DNA from: Streptomyces phaeolivaceus
Lineage (GTDB): Bacteria; Actinomycetota; Actinomycetes; Streptomycetales; Streptomycetaceae
Length of the DNA stretch: 64,000 nucleotides
Assembly: GCF_009184865.1 (NCBI RefSeq)
Contig: NZ_CP045096.1
Location: forward strand, 5,704,001-5,768,000
Reading direction: 5' to 3'
A model generated the notes under the pieces. It was not told where the DNA came from and ran no database searches. It saw only the letters and a program-made list of their open reading frames with translations. A program made the position numbers and the translations under genes. Shown piece by piece: positions 37,664-46,654 of the stretch. Each line of letters starts with the position of its first letter. Position 1 is the first letter of the stretch.

Positions 37664-39007
37664 TCACGCCGCGACGGGCACGGCCTGAAGCCGCTCGCGG
37701 AACTCACGGACAGCGGGGACGGACTTGCGCGGTTCGAGGTGTGCGGAGAACTCCTTCAGGCGGTCCAGAGCCCTTACGGAGCTGACACTGCTCTCCAGGA
37801 GTTCGGTGCCGTAGTTCGCGGCGTCAAGCGCCCCGTCCAGGTCGCCGCCGGCGAGCCGGGCTTCGGCCAAGCGGCTGGAGCGTACGGCCTTATCCCGAGG
37901 AGCCGCGCTCTTCACCGAAGTCTCCAGGGAACCGGTCGCGCGCTCCACCTGCCCGGACCGCAGCAGGACCTTGCCCTCGGTTGACTTCAGCTGCGCCTCG
38001 CCGAACCAGTTGAGCCAGTCCGGGTTTTCCTCCGTCGTGTGGTGCTCCCAGTGGGACAATGCGCGGTTGAGCGCTGTACCGGCATTCGCATGGTCGCCGT
38101 CGCGGGACAGCGCCTCGGCCTTGTGCAGGTAGAGGAAGGACTGGGTGTAAGGCGACAGCGTTCGAGGGGCGTTGTCGATGGCAGTGGAGATGAGAGCGAC
38201 GCGCTCGGCGGTCCGTCCGGCCTCGGAGACGTGAACGCCCATCTCCGCGAGGATGAAGGCGCCGAACGCGTCGTCTCCGGCGGTACGGGCGCTGCGCAGG
38301 GCGCCGACGTAGTAGCGCTGGCCGACGGACCGCAGACCGGCGTCGTAGGCCATCCAGCCGGTCAGGTGCGACACCCGGGCGGCCAGGGCGTAGAGGCGGG
38401 TTCGGATGCTCTCCGTGTACCTGCCGGTGCTGAGGAGTCCGGTAACGAGGGCGAGATCGCCGCGTGCCTGCTCCAGGAGTGTGGCGCCGCCGAGTTGGTC
38501 GTCGAGGGTACGGAGCGTGCTGATGCGCTGCTCGATCGTCGAGACCATCGTGTCCGTGACCTGATCCCCGCCCAGAGCCGAGGCGAAGGCGGACGGCGCG
38601 TCCACCCAGCTCGCCGCGAGGCCCGTCAAGGCGGCGCCGGTGATGGTGAGAAAGCCCCGGCGATCCATGCGGCCACTCCCCACGAGTTCGGACAACGCCT
38701 CAACGGTACCGGCCTCGGTCCACGGGGCGGTGAGTCCCGTGACCTCCCAGACCGGCAGCCACCGGGGCCAACCTTCCCTCCGGGCCTGCTCGTACGGGAC
38801 GCGCAGCAGGTCGGCGAGTACGCGCTGGGCGTCCGCGTCCGGCTCCTGCCCCTGCTCCCACTTCCATACGGTGGTCCGGTTGGTCGCGAGCGGGATTCCG
38901 AGCGACCGCCCGTGCGCCTGCATGAGCCGGGCGAACTCGGCCTTCCCCCAGCCGTGTGTCTGGCGGAGGAAGCTCAGCGGGTGGACCGCCAACGGCTCAC
39001 CAGGCAT
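37664..39007 (-). CDS. XRE regulator with TPR-like sensor domain
   Basis: 447 residues. The N-terminal helix-turn-helix (about 10-65) includes WGKAEFARLMQAHG and NRTTVWKWEQGQEPD. A Ser/Ala segment near 130-150 resembles a twin-arginine-like patch (DRRGFLTITGAALTG), common in this Streptomyces family, and the rest is TPR-like helices (about 160-440). GGGAG precedes the ATG by nine bases. The divergent neighbour is a small GHKL ATPase; such pairs are frequent in Streptomyces and control nearby gene clusters. Here the cluster would be the peptide/JmjC/aldo-keto set; that is inference. Confidence 0.88.
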   Translation of the reverse strand: MPGEPLAVHPLSFLRQTHGWGKAEFARLMQAHGRSLGIPLATNRTTVWKWEQGQEPDADAQRVLADLLRVPYEQARREGWPRWLPVWEVTGLTAPWTEAGTVEALSELVGSGRMDRRGFLTITGAALTGLAASWVDAPSAFASALGGDQVTDTMVSTIEQRISTLRTLDDQLGGATLLEQARGDLALVTGLLSTGRYTESIRTRLYALAARVSHLTGWMAYDAGLRSVGQRYYVGALRSARTAGDDAFGAFILAEMGVHVSEAGRTAERVALISTAIDNAPRTLSPYTQSFLYLHKAEALSRDGDHANAGTALNRALSHWEHHTTEENPDWLNWFGEAQLKSTEGKVLLRSGQVERATGSLETSVKSAAPRDKAVRSSRLAEARLAGGDLDGALDAANYGTELLESSVSSVRALDRLKEFSAHLEPRKSVPAVREFRERLQAVPVAA

Positions 39008-39260
39008 GTCATCACTCCCGTCATCCCCTCAAGGCGTAGTGGGGAGGTTACTTCGCGTGGCCGCGTACGGGGAGGGCGTCCCCATGAGGAACCCCCTAGA
39101 AACGTTCCGCCTTGCTCGCTCGGGCCGTTGACTGAGTATCAGCCATCCACGGAGCCCGCGCAGGGCGACCGCTCCCGGAACGGTTCCTCAGATCGGCGGC
39201 TCCGCCCTTGTTTCCCCCTCGGGGACGGAGCCGCTCTCCAACCCTTCGGAGGCGTCAGTC

Positions 39261-39752
39261 ATGCCCATGCTCGTCCAACGGTTCGTCCTCGCGGGTGAGG
39301 AAAGGGAAGTTTCCCTCGCCCGGCGCACGGTCGTCGACAAGGTGCGTTCGTGGGGCGTGCCGTTGGACGACGACACGGCTGACGCCATCCGTCTTGTCGC
39401 CTCCGAGCTCATCAGCAACGCCGTGGTTCATGGGGAGGGGCCCGTCACCGTCACGCTGTACCACCGGCCCGGCCGCCTCGTGATCGACGTCCTCGACGAC
39501 AATCCCGCAGCTCCACAGATGAGTTGTGCCCAGGCCGACGACGAGAGCGGGCGCGGCCTGGCAATGGTCGAGTTCCTCGCTTCGCGGTGTGCCTGGGAAC
39601 CCGCCGGTCGTGGGAAGCGCGTATGGGCGGAGGTCGCGCTTCCCACGGTGGCGCCCGCCATCCGAGCCGCTGTTCTGCGCAGATTATTCGCACTACGGCC
39701 GAAGCTCGGGAGCGTAGTTGAGCCTGAGTCCCTCACCCTGACGGTCGCGTGA
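39261..39752 (+). CDS. Anti-sigma-factor-like ATP-binding protein (GHKL fold)
   Basis: 163 residues with GGAGG eight bases before the ATG. GHKL N-box ASELISNAVVH and G1-like VLDDNP, then GRGLAMVEFLA, match the HATPase_c_2 family of RsbW-like kinases. These bind anti-sigma antagonists or act as regulatory kinases. The C-terminal 35 residues are an Arg/Leu-rich extension. It is divergent from the XRE-TPR gene and its stop overlaps the next ATG (TGATG). Confidence 0.9.
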   Translation: MPMLVQRFVLAGEEREVSLARRTVVDKVRSWGVPLDDDTADAIRLVASELISNAVVHGEGPVTVTLYHRPGRLVIDVLDDNPAAPQMSCAQADDESGRGLAMVEFLASRCAWEPAGRGKRVWAEVALPTVAPAIRAAVLRRLFALRPKLGSVVEPESLTLTVA

Positions 39753-40090
39753 TGGGACGGCACGCACTGCGTACGACTCCGCTTCCTGACCCTGATGTCG
39801 TCTTCCGTCCTACTCGCCGCGATATCGACCCCGTCACCAGGGAGCCCACTGAGTACGCGCTGTGGGATCGCCACGAATGGCAGGCGCGCGGCGAGTGCTG
39901 GCTGTGGTGTGGACGTGACGACGTCGAGGTGACGTGGATCGGACCCGTCCGGTCGAGCGGCATACACGCGGCCCTCTACGCCTGCCGTGCGTGTCTGTAT
40001 GAGCTGGACCAGCGCGTTCTGGAGACCAGCATGCGCCAGGACGTAGGCGTGCTGCCGATGAATCGCGGACCTGCCCGGTCGCTGGTGTAG
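39752..40090 (+). CDS. Hypothetical protein of the XRE-TPR/ATPase locus
   Basis: 112 residues from ATG 39752, overlapping the stop of the ATPase gene. It has CWLWC and ACRAC cysteine pairs spaced like a small zinc-binding fold, and aromatic residues around them (EYALWDRHEWQARGE). I do not recognise the family. Coupled translation implies shared function with the ATPase. Confidence 0.7.
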   Translation: MGRHALRTTPLPDPDVVFRPTRRDIDPVTREPTEYALWDRHEWQARGECWLWCGRDDVEVTWIGPVRSSGIHAALYACRACLYELDQRVLETSMRQDVGVLPMNRGPARSLV

Positions 40091-40216
40091 GACCGCGGCT
40101 CTTCGCGACCCTCAATGACCGCCGCTCCACGGCAACCCCTTCTCTCAATGCTGTGGGGCGGCCACCGACCTCCCGCCGGAGCCCTGGCGGGAGAACCGAA
40201 GAGGAAGGAGTACGAG

Positions 40217-40384
40217 GTGGCAGAGCCCACGACACCGCCTCCGGCCCGTAGCGGCCTCCTGGTGGCGGTGCAAGAGCTGACCGCCGTCCACGACCGGTAC
40301 GACAGCCTCCGGTCGGACAACCAGGGAAGTTCCGGCGACGCGCCGTGGCCGGGTGGCGACGGCAACCTGCACGACAGCGAGTAG
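40217..40384 (+). CDS. 55-aa peptide, possible modified-peptide precursor
   Basis: Begins at GTG 40217 with AAGGAG seven bases upstream. The N-terminal part (AEPTTPPPARSGLLVAVQEL) could be a leader and the C-terminal 25 residues (rich in Ser, Asp, Asn, Gly, with DAPWPGGDGN) a core. The next gene, 87 bases on in the same direction, is a JmjC-type oxygenase, and an aldo/keto reductase overlaps that. The peptide is short and hydrophilic with no secretion signal. Assigning it as a precursor is inference from size and context. Confidence 0.55.
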   Translation: MAEPTTPPPARSGLLVAVQELTAVHDRYDSLRSDNQGSSGDAPWPGGDGNLHDSE

Positions 40385-40471
40385 GCACCAAGCGGTGGGG
40401 GCCGGCGCGCTCGGCCGTGTCGGCCCCCACCGCGTCCGAATCACGTGGTCGACCCCATGGAGGACGTAACG

Positions 40472-41668
40472 ATGGAACATCGGTTGATCAGCGCCATCGA
40501 GACTGCGCTCGGATGGAACGGGGCGGAGGAGCTGGGCAAGGACTTCGTATGCGGGAGCATGGACGACCCCGCACTCGTCTCCCGCATCATGACCCCGAAC
40601 CGTCTGCTCGACATCGCGATGCGCAGGAGCCTGAACCGCCCGCAGTTCCGGTGCTTCCAGAAGGGCGAGGAGGTCCATCCGGCCATCTACTACACCGACA
40701 GCGTCAGCCCTCGGGGCCAGAGCATCCCCATGGCCAACATGCGCAGCCTGGGCAAGATCCTGGGACAAGGCGCGACGGTGATCATGGACCAGGCCAACGT
40801 CTTCGATCCGACGATGGAGGTCGCCTGCCGGGCCCTGCAGTGGTGGTCCCACGAGCGAGTCCAGGTCAACGCGTACCTGACGACGAACGACGCCTCCGGC
40901 TTCCCCTTGCACTGGGACGACCACGATGTCGTCATCGTCCAACTCGCCGGCGAGAAGGAGTGGGAGGTCCGCGCGACCTCCCGCGCAGTCCCCATGTACC
41001 GGGACGCCGACCCCAACAACACCCCGAGCGACGAGATCATCTGGTCCGGCACCATGCGGACCGGTGACGTCATGCACATCCCCCGGGGCCACTGGCACCA
41101 GGCGACACGGACCGGCAGCGGCTCCGGCAAGAGCCTGCACGTCACCTTCGGCATCACCAAGCGCACGGGAGCAAGCTGGCTCGCATGGCTGGCCGACTGG
41201 TGCCGCGAGCATGAGATCTTCCGCCACGACCTCGACCGCTGGCACGGAACCGGCGGCGAGGCACTGAGCGCGGCTGCCGCCCAGCTTGTCGGTGAACGCT
41301 CCCCGGCCGACTTCCTCGCCGCGTACGAGCAAGAGACGACGCTGCCTCGGCACGTGCCCTTCCTCGACATATTCGGGCCGCTCGCCGCCGTGGTGTGCAC
41401 CACCCACTTCCCGCCCCGCATCGAGGAAAGCGGGGAGACCGTCCACGTCGTGGCCTCCGGGAAGAAGCTCACCCTCACGGCCAAGGCCCTACCCGCACTG
41501 CGTCTGCTGCTCAGCGGCCAGCCGGTCGCGCTGGAGCGATCCGCGGCCGTCGTCGGAGCCGAAGTGACTGAGGTCGCCGAGATCCTGGTGGAGGAGGAAC
41601 TGTGCGCGGTGCTCACCCCCGAGTTGTCCTTGGGCTACACCGATCTCGTCACGAACGCCGTCTCCTGA
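40472..41668 (+). CDS. JmjC/cupin-type 2-oxoglutarate oxygenase
   Basis: 398 residues from ATG 40472 with GGAGG eight bases upstream. The JmjC core lies at about 100-220 with the iron ligands His147 and Asp149 in FPLHWDDHD and His209 in RGHWHQA, and a winged-helix-like C-terminus (about 310-398) as in ribosomal oxygenases of the MINA53/YcfD group. These enzymes hydroxylate residues of proteins or peptides using Fe(II) and 2-oxoglutarate. Here the natural candidate substrate is the preceding 55-aa peptide. The 3' end overlaps the reductase gene by 67 bases. Confidence 0.88.
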   Translation: MEHRLISAIETALGWNGAEELGKDFVCGSMDDPALVSRIMTPNRLLDIAMRRSLNRPQFRCFQKGEEVHPAIYYTDSVSPRGQSIPMANMRSLGKILGQGATVIMDQANVFDPTMEVACRALQWWSHERVQVNAYLTTNDASGFPLHWDDHDVVIVQLAGEKEWEVRATSRAVPMYRDADPNNTPSDEIIWSGTMRTGDVMHIPRGHWHQATRTGSGSGKSLHVTFGITKRTGASWLAWLADWCREHEIFRHDLDRWHGTGGEALSAAAAQLVGERSPADFLAAYEQETTLPRHVPFLDIFGPLAAVVCTTHFPPRIEESGETVHVVASGKKLTLTAKALPALRLLLSGQPVALERSAAVVGAEVTEVAEILVEEELCAVLTPELSLGYTDLVTNAVS

Positions 41669-42459
41669 CCGGTGCGTTGGACCTCGGTGTCACCGCACTC
41701 GACACCAGCAGCAACTATCTCGGCTTCCGCTCGCATGAGGTCCTGGCGCGGACAGCAGGTGACCTGCTGCCGAAGTTCACGGTCTCCACCAAGGTCGGCT
41801 ATTTCCCGGGGCCGGACGGGGCGGAGCATTCCCTGGACCCCGTACGTCTGCACGCGGCCGTGGAACAGGCCGCCCAGGACCTCGGGCGGGAGCCGGACCT
41901 GGTGTTCCTGCACAACCCGGAGCATTCGCTCCGTGAAGCCGCCCCTCACAACCAGGACGCGCTGATACAGGCGTGCGCCACTCTCGACGCGGCCGTAGCG
42001 AAGGGACTCTGCGCCGCCTGGGGCGTCGCGTCCTGGGACCCGTTACCGCTGCTGAGCCTCATCGACATGACCGTACCGAAGCCGACGGTCCTCATGGTCC
42101 GCGCCGGTTTGCTGGTCGGAGCCAGAACGCTGGATGCCGCGGATGCCATCACCAAGGCGTGGGGTCTGGAGGGCGCCAAGGTGTGGGGGATGAGCCCTTT
42201 CGGGGGCAGTACCAGCACTCCTGTGTGGGACAGGATCGATCCACGCGTCTTCCTCCGGGACGGCAGCCAACTCTCCTGCGTACAGGCGGCGTTCAGAGTC
42301 GCCTATCACCTCCCGCGGGTCGGCACCGTCGCCGTGGGCACCGATGAGCCCGCCCATCTCGGCGAACTCGTCGGAACCCTGGCGGGCGGGGTCGACGAGC
42401 GGACCGTCCAGGAATATCGGAGTCTCCTCCGAGACCGCTCGCGCGCTCAGCCCGCTTGA
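41602..42459 (+). CDS. Aldo/keto reductase
   Basis: 285 residues from GTG 41602, with GAGGAGGAA just upstream; the N-terminal VVLGLHRSRHERRLL is the usual first strand of the family, so the long overlap with the oxygenase gene is real. The catalytic tetrad is visible as Asp34, Tyr39, Lys64 and His104. It should be an NADPH-dependent (beta/alpha)8 reductase. The protein is slightly short, with a compact C-terminus. Sixty-seven bases are read in two frames, and translation is probably coupled to the oxygenase. It is convergent with the phosphotransferase gene, sharing 13 bases at the stops. Confidence 0.9.
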   Translation: MRGAHPRVVLGLHRSRHERRLLTGALDLGVTALDTSSNYLGFRSHEVLARTAGDLLPKFTVSTKVGYFPGPDGAEHSLDPVRLHAAVEQAAQDLGREPDLVFLHNPEHSLREAAPHNQDALIQACATLDAAVAKGLCAAWGVASWDPLPLLSLIDMTVPKPTVLMVRAGLLVGARTLDAADAITKAWGLEGAKVWGMSPFGGSTSTPVWDRIDPRVFLRDGSQLSCVQAAFRVAYHLPRVGTVAVGTDEPAHLGELVGTLAGGVDERTVQEYRSLLRDRSRAQPA

Positions 42460-43304
42460 AGCTGCTCGATGACCCGCTCAGCCATGCGCCGGGCGGGTTC
42501 CAGCCGAGGGTCCTCCGGGTGCGCGTACGGTCCGAGGATCTTCGAACAGGCGAACAACGTCATCAACTTGCCGTCCCGGCTCTCGAAGTCCGACCGGCGC
42601 TCGAGCCTTACGCGATCGGCCAGAGCCGGGACCGCAATGGAACTCGCCCACAGGGAGGACGAATCCAGCCCCAGCGGCGCGCTACCCCAGTCCTCCCAGT
42701 CGAAGAGGCTGAACGTCGGAGCCGTCATGTTCGCCCAGTTCAGGTCCGCGTGGGCCGGCACCCACCGCTCCACGGTCGTATCGAAGTCACCCGAGAAGAC
42801 ACCGCGGATGGACTCGGTGACGAGGGCCTGGGTGATGGTGACGGTGTCCGGTGTGGCGATCCGCCCGGTGTCCTGTGCCGCCAGAGCGTCCAATGAGGCG
42901 TTCAACGCCTCCCACCAGGCGTCCGTCATCTCCGGGGCCTCACTCAAGATGGCGCTTCCGACGGGAGCCCCCGGCAGGAGCCCGGTTTCGTCGGCCCGCC
43001 ACATCACCGGCTCGTCTGTGTCCCGCCAGACCACACATCCGCGCCACTCAGGCTGGGCGATGCCCTCCAGGCGCGCGGCACTTTCGGTGCCGTTCCATCC
43101 CTGATCGGGGATCTTTTCGAGCGAGCGCCGCTCGATCCGCACCCAGGTGTCGCGGATCGTCCTGGCTCCCACAGATCGGCGTTTGCGCACCACGGTGTCC
43201 GGGAGCAAGCGCACCTGCAGAGACCGCTCGACACGATCAAGAACCTCGTCAACCTGCTGCACCCGTAGATCAACAGCCTGACCCATGGAGACGGAGAGAG
43301 CCAT
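42447..43304 (-). CDS. Aminoglycoside phosphotransferase (APH)-like kinase
   Basis: 285 residues from ATG 43304; ATG 43286 is an alternative and neither has a strong ribosome binding site. The catalytic loop HADLNWANM and the metal-binding FDWEDWG define the APH/choline kinase fold. The N-lobe is reduced and Arg-rich. Members phosphorylate small molecules or antibiotics; the substrate cannot be deduced. The 3' end overlaps that of the aldo/keto reductase by 13 bases. Confidence 0.85.
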   Translation of the reverse strand: MALSVSMGQAVDLRVQQVDEVLDRVERSLQVRLLPDTVVRKRRSVGARTIRDTWVRIERRSLEKIPDQGWNGTESAARLEGIAQPEWRGCVVWRDTDEPVMWRADETGLLPGAPVGSAILSEAPEMTDAWWEALNASLDALAAQDTGRIATPDTVTITQALVTESIRGVFSGDFDTTVERWVPAHADLNWANMTAPTFSLFDWEDWGSAPLGLDSSSLWASSIAVPALADRVRLERRSDFESRDGKLMTLFACSKILGPYAHPEDPRLEPARRMAERVIEQLQAG

Positions 43305-43494
43305 GGAGGCGACCGTAGCAGTGGTGCGGCGGGAGGTGCCCGGCGCCGAGGCACGGGCGGTAGCCGTCAGCCACATCCAGATCCGACTGTATGGAGGGCG
43401 ATGTGAGCCTGTGCACCGGAGCTGCCGCCTGCTCCAGGCATCTCCAGCCCGGTCGCGGTCACGCTTGCTGATCGGCTCCGGTTGCCGGGCCTGC

Positions 43495-44202
43495 TCATGG
43501 CATTCTGCCCCCGCGCGTGTAGCCAACCCACAACCGGCCGCCGGCTTGCCCGAGTACCTCGTCCACCACACCGATGAGGGGCTCGACCTGGCCCTCCAGC
43601 ACCTCACGGACCGCCTGGTGCAGGCGCATGCTGAGCCCTGGTGCCGTGGTATCGAGGCGGCGTGCCAGCCACTTCCCGCCTCCGTTCCAGGACCCGCCGA
43701 TGGCCAGTGCCAACTCGCCCGTTCTCCGCGCCAGTTCAGTGGCGATGAACAGCCGCTCGCCCTGGTCGGTGCTTCCCGAAAGATCATCGAGGAGGTCGGT
43801 GATCGCGTAGCGACGGTCATCGATTTCCTCGGCTGACACACTGGGTGGTCCCGCGGCGGTCAGCTTCCGGGCTTCGGCGGCGACACGCGCACCGACTCCG
43901 TCGGTGTCGAAGAGCAGCAGCCCGTCGGCGCACATCCAGAGCAGCGGTGACCGGCGCTTGCGTACTTCCCGCTCGACATACGCGTGCCAGGTCGTCTCGG
44001 TGTGCACGAACAGCTCCACCGGCCAGTCGCCGTGCCGGATGCTCGCCCGGTACGGGGCTGGGGCTCCATTGAGCAGCACGACGATGTCGAGGTCGGACAT
44101 CGCTGTGCGGCGGCCCGTCACGACGCTGCCTCCCAGGAACGCCGCCCGGGCGTCAGGATGGTGTTCCTCGACAACGGCGCATGCGGAGTCAATCGCGTCC
44201 AT
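43495..44202 (-). CDS. Nucleotidyltransferase-fold protein
   Basis: 235 residues. FLGGSVVTGRRTAMSDLDIVV near residues 22-42 is the GGS...DxD motif of the nucleotidyltransferase superfamily, as in aminoglycoside adenylyltransferases and MNT antitoxins. A C-terminal helical domain (about 120-235) resembles the KNTase C-terminal bundle. It precedes the APH-like gene in the same direction by 190 bases, so kinase and nucleotidyltransferase may form a pair. Whether this acts on drugs or as a conflict system is open. Confidence 0.88.
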   Translation of the reverse strand: MDAIDSACAVVEEHHPDARAAFLGGSVVTGRRTAMSDLDIVVLLNGAPAPYRASIRHGDWPVELFVHTETTWHAYVEREVRKRRSPLLWMCADGLLLFDTDGVGARVAAEARKLTAAGPPSVSAEEIDDRRYAITDLLDDLSGSTDQGERLFIATELARRTGELALAIGGSWNGGGKWLARRLDTTAPGLSMRLHQAVREVLEGQVEPLIGVVDEVLGQAGGRLWVGYTRGGRMP

Positions 44203-44418
44203 GCCTCAACTATCGGCACCTTGTGCGCACCGCGCACGGGGTTTTGCGCCCGCGCCATCGATGGCGCCCAGGTGCTCTGTTCCTGTCGCCTGCCCTGTCG
44301 CCAGGGGGCCACCGCATTGGTTCGCCGAGGGCAGACAGGAAACATCCCGCGATGACTGTCATACCGCGCCACGGCATGTCAACGTACAACGCTCCGCTGG
44401 AAGATCTGCCCTGAGCCC

Positions 44419-45168
44419 ATGGAGGCGCCCCTGCACCCGCACCACCCCACCGACCCTTCCCTCCCCTCCCCGACGGACCCGGTGTACTGGGTCACCCCGC
44501 GTCACCTCGCCGGTGACGACGGCGCTCTCGCCGAGCGGATCGGCGACATCCTGGCCGGCCTCGGCTGGCGCATGTGGCCCACGGCCCGCCACACCCTGCT
44601 GTACGTGAGCCCGGACGGGCTGCGCGGCGCCGAGTGGATCCTCGCGGCCTACCCGTTCGAGCTGGGCGGACTGCCCGTTGCCTGGCAGCTGAGTGCCCGC
44701 CCGCATGCCACGTCCGCGATGACGGAGTGGAACGCGTACTTCACCACCGGCGTCCCCTACGAGGTGCTCGCCGACCTCCTCCTGGCGATCGACGCACGTG
44801 AGACGCCCGACGTCGGCCTGGACGGGCCGGAGAGGGTCGTCGACGGGCTCAGCGCCCAAGGCTGGGTGCGCGACGTGGACCGGCCTTGGACCACCGCCAT
44901 GGATCCCGGGTTCTCCGCCAGCGTGTCCCTGGAGATGCTGCCGCCGCTCATCCAGGACGCCGATCCTCGCCCTGACCTACTGGGCTGGCAAGCGTGGGCG
45001 GAACCCCTCCCTGGCGCCGCGTACCTGTGGTGCGCCAGCTTCAGCGCCAGTTTTCCTCATGATCTGGTCGCGGCGTTCGCCACATCGCTCGCCTCACCGG
45101 TTCCGGTATCCCGCCGCACGGTGCCCGAGAGCGCCGAGGGTCGGGTGACCGTCATCCGCCGTGGCTGA
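44419..45168 (+). CDS. DUF317 protein
   Basis: 249 residues. It has two DUF317-type modules, beginning YWVTPRHLAGDDG (about 22) and again near 130, with the conserved WxxPLPG-like and FSASFPHDLVAAFATSL stretches. DUF317 proteins are abundant in Streptomyces, often on plasmids and integrative elements, and have no known biochemical role. No good ribosome binding site precedes the ATG. Confidence 0.85.
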   Translation: MEAPLHPHHPTDPSLPSPTDPVYWVTPRHLAGDDGALAERIGDILAGLGWRMWPTARHTLLYVSPDGLRGAEWILAAYPFELGGLPVAWQLSARPHATSAMTEWNAYFTTGVPYEVLADLLLAIDARETPDVGLDGPERVVDGLSAQGWVRDVDRPWTTAMDPGFSASVSLEMLPPLIQDADPRPDLLGWQAWAEPLPGAAYLWCASFSASFPHDLVAAFATSLASPVPVSRRTVPESAEGRVTVIRRG

Positions 45169-45380
45169 CGACTTCTCCCGAGGAGCCTCTGTGGAGCGGC
45201 TTGCCGCCGTTCTCCCCGAGCGGCAGCGGGCCGGATACCTGAGGAGCGCTCCTCGCGCCCATCAATAGCAAGAGAGGGAGAAGGTCTTGTTCTTGTTCCG
45301 AAGCGTTGGCGAGAAACGTGCATTCGTGAAGTCCAGCGCGCGGGCAACGAGTTGCTCCAGAAGCTGCGGGCCACGCAGCC

Positions 45381-45730
45381 GTGGCCAGATGCTCCCACTC
45401 CGACCATCCGGCTCCGCCGGTGCCGGATGGGGTAGCGCACACCTTCCTGCCACCGGAGTTGCGGATACCGTCGCGCCAGGCGGCGGGGTTCATGATGCGC
45501 TGGCAGCAGCCGCTCGTCGTCGACGGCGAAGTTCGTACGCGTCCATGCAGCGGTGGGCACCGGGACTGGATCGTCTCGGCCTGCGCGACGACTCGGTGTG
45601 GCTGCGCTGCCGGTGCGGCCACGAGACGAAGGACCCCGGCCTGGACGCCGCCTGATACACCCGCAACTCCGGTCCGGTCGACCGGTTCCACTCCACCCTC
45701 GAAGAGAGCCTGCGTCACTTCGGCCGCTGA
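45381..45730 (+). pseudogene. Decayed small DUF317-associated protein gene
   Basis: An open frame from 45381 (MARCSHSDHPAPPV) reads well through FMMRWQQPLVVDGEVRT and HRDWIVSA, then shifts near 45580 to the frame giving DDSVWLRCRCGHETKDPGLD, which is stopped at 45652-45654 but continues as NSGPVDRFHSTLEESLRHFG to a TGA at 45728. One frameshift plus one nonsense change would explain this. The intact protein would have about 115 residues with a CxC/CH-type metal-binding site. It lies 212 bases after the DUF317 gene. Confidence 0.6.
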
Positions 45731-45837
45731 ACGCCCGCCCACTGTGACGCTGTCGCCTTGGTACCCGTTTCACGGAATGCCGCGAACTACCAGCGGTGAC
45801 GTGCGCTGCACCTAACCCCGTGTAGCTTGGGTGTGCC

Positions 45838-45858
45838 ACAAGTTGTAGGCCAACTTGT
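45838..45858. promoter_or_regulatory. Inverted repeat ACAAGTT-N7-AACTTGT
   Basis: 7-bp arms with a 7-base spacer, followed by a further half-site CAACTTG at 45863-45869. The form resembles operators of GntR-type regulators of Streptomyces plasmid transfer, but no such gene is present. No gene start follows closely, so it may be a leftover control region. Confidence 0.4.
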
Positions 45859-45996
45859 AGTTCAACTTGAATCTGTGATCCGAGCGGCGCATCTCGCGAA
45901 GACGGCTCCCGGACACGGTCCGGCCTGGTCGTACCCAGACCGGACCATTGCCCGCGGAGCGGCGGTCGAGTCCGGCCGTCTAGTTCACGGCCGGAC

Positions 45997-46122
45997 TCAC
46001 CGCGTTACTTGCTCCACGAGAGCAACGACCGCCACGAGAAGGCTGAGTGCCGACAGGATTACCTGCCAGCGGTCCGGGCCAGGCCAGCGCTTCCCGGCCT
46101 TCCTGAACGATCGATCCCTCAT
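45997..46122 (-). CDS. Small single-helix membrane protein
   Basis: 41 residues: a basic N-terminus (MRDRSFRKAGKRWPG) followed by one hydrophobic helix (QVILSALSLLVAVVALVEQ). GAGGGG stands seven bases before the ATG. The basic-then-hydrophobic layout and good ribosome binding site support a real gene. Function is unknown; it may be a type I-toxin-like or plasmid-borne small membrane peptide. Confidence 0.5.
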   Translation of the reverse strand: MRDRSFRKAGKRWPGPDRWQVILSALSLLVAVVALVEQVTR

Positions 46123-46560
46123 TGCTGCCCCTCTCTTCCCAGGGCACCCCATGTTGGGGAGCTCCGACCGACCCGGCTGTCGGCCGGGACATCGCGGAGG
46201 GAGATGAGCAGCGCCATGAGCTTAGCTCCCTAACTGGCTACCCCGTGCGGTGACTTGGGCGCTGCTTGGCCCGTCGCGCAATATCGGCAGTACTTATGCG
46301 CGTACTAACCGGGAACCTCTCGGCATCCAGGGGTCGTTTTTGGCCTCTGGGCATCAGAGAGGCCGTCAGATGGGCACACAGCATTTGAGCGCGAGCAGAC
46401 AAGGCGGCGAGAGTAGGCTCGCGATGCTGCCGAGATTTCGATGTGACGTCGGTCACGCGCCGAGTGATGGATGTCGCTGCCGCCGAGAGCGGGGCTGGGA
46501 CTCGGGGGGTGTTGCAAGGCATATGCGTGCCTGAGCGGTCGACGCTGGTGTAGGTGCATG
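46123..46560. other. Intergenic region, no gene seen
   Basis: About 440 bases of lower G+C sequence. It contains a short inverted repeat AGTAC-N8-GTACT near 46289-46306 but no reading frame with Streptomyces-like codon bias. Confidence 0.45.
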
Positions 46561-46599
46561 ACGACGGGCCCGACCGGGAGAACCGGTCGGGCCCGTCGT
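46561..46599. terminator. Strong 17-bp hairpin terminator
   Basis: Perfect stem 46561-46577 with 46583-46599 (starting ACGACGGGCCCGACCGG) and a five-base loop. It lies 56 bases beyond the stop of the relaxase gene and probably ends the mobC-relaxase transcript. Confidence 0.8.
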
Positions 46600-46654
46600 G
46601 CAACGCGCAGCCGGTGTCGTCAGCGGCGTGGTCGGCTACGGACCCGTGCCGGGA

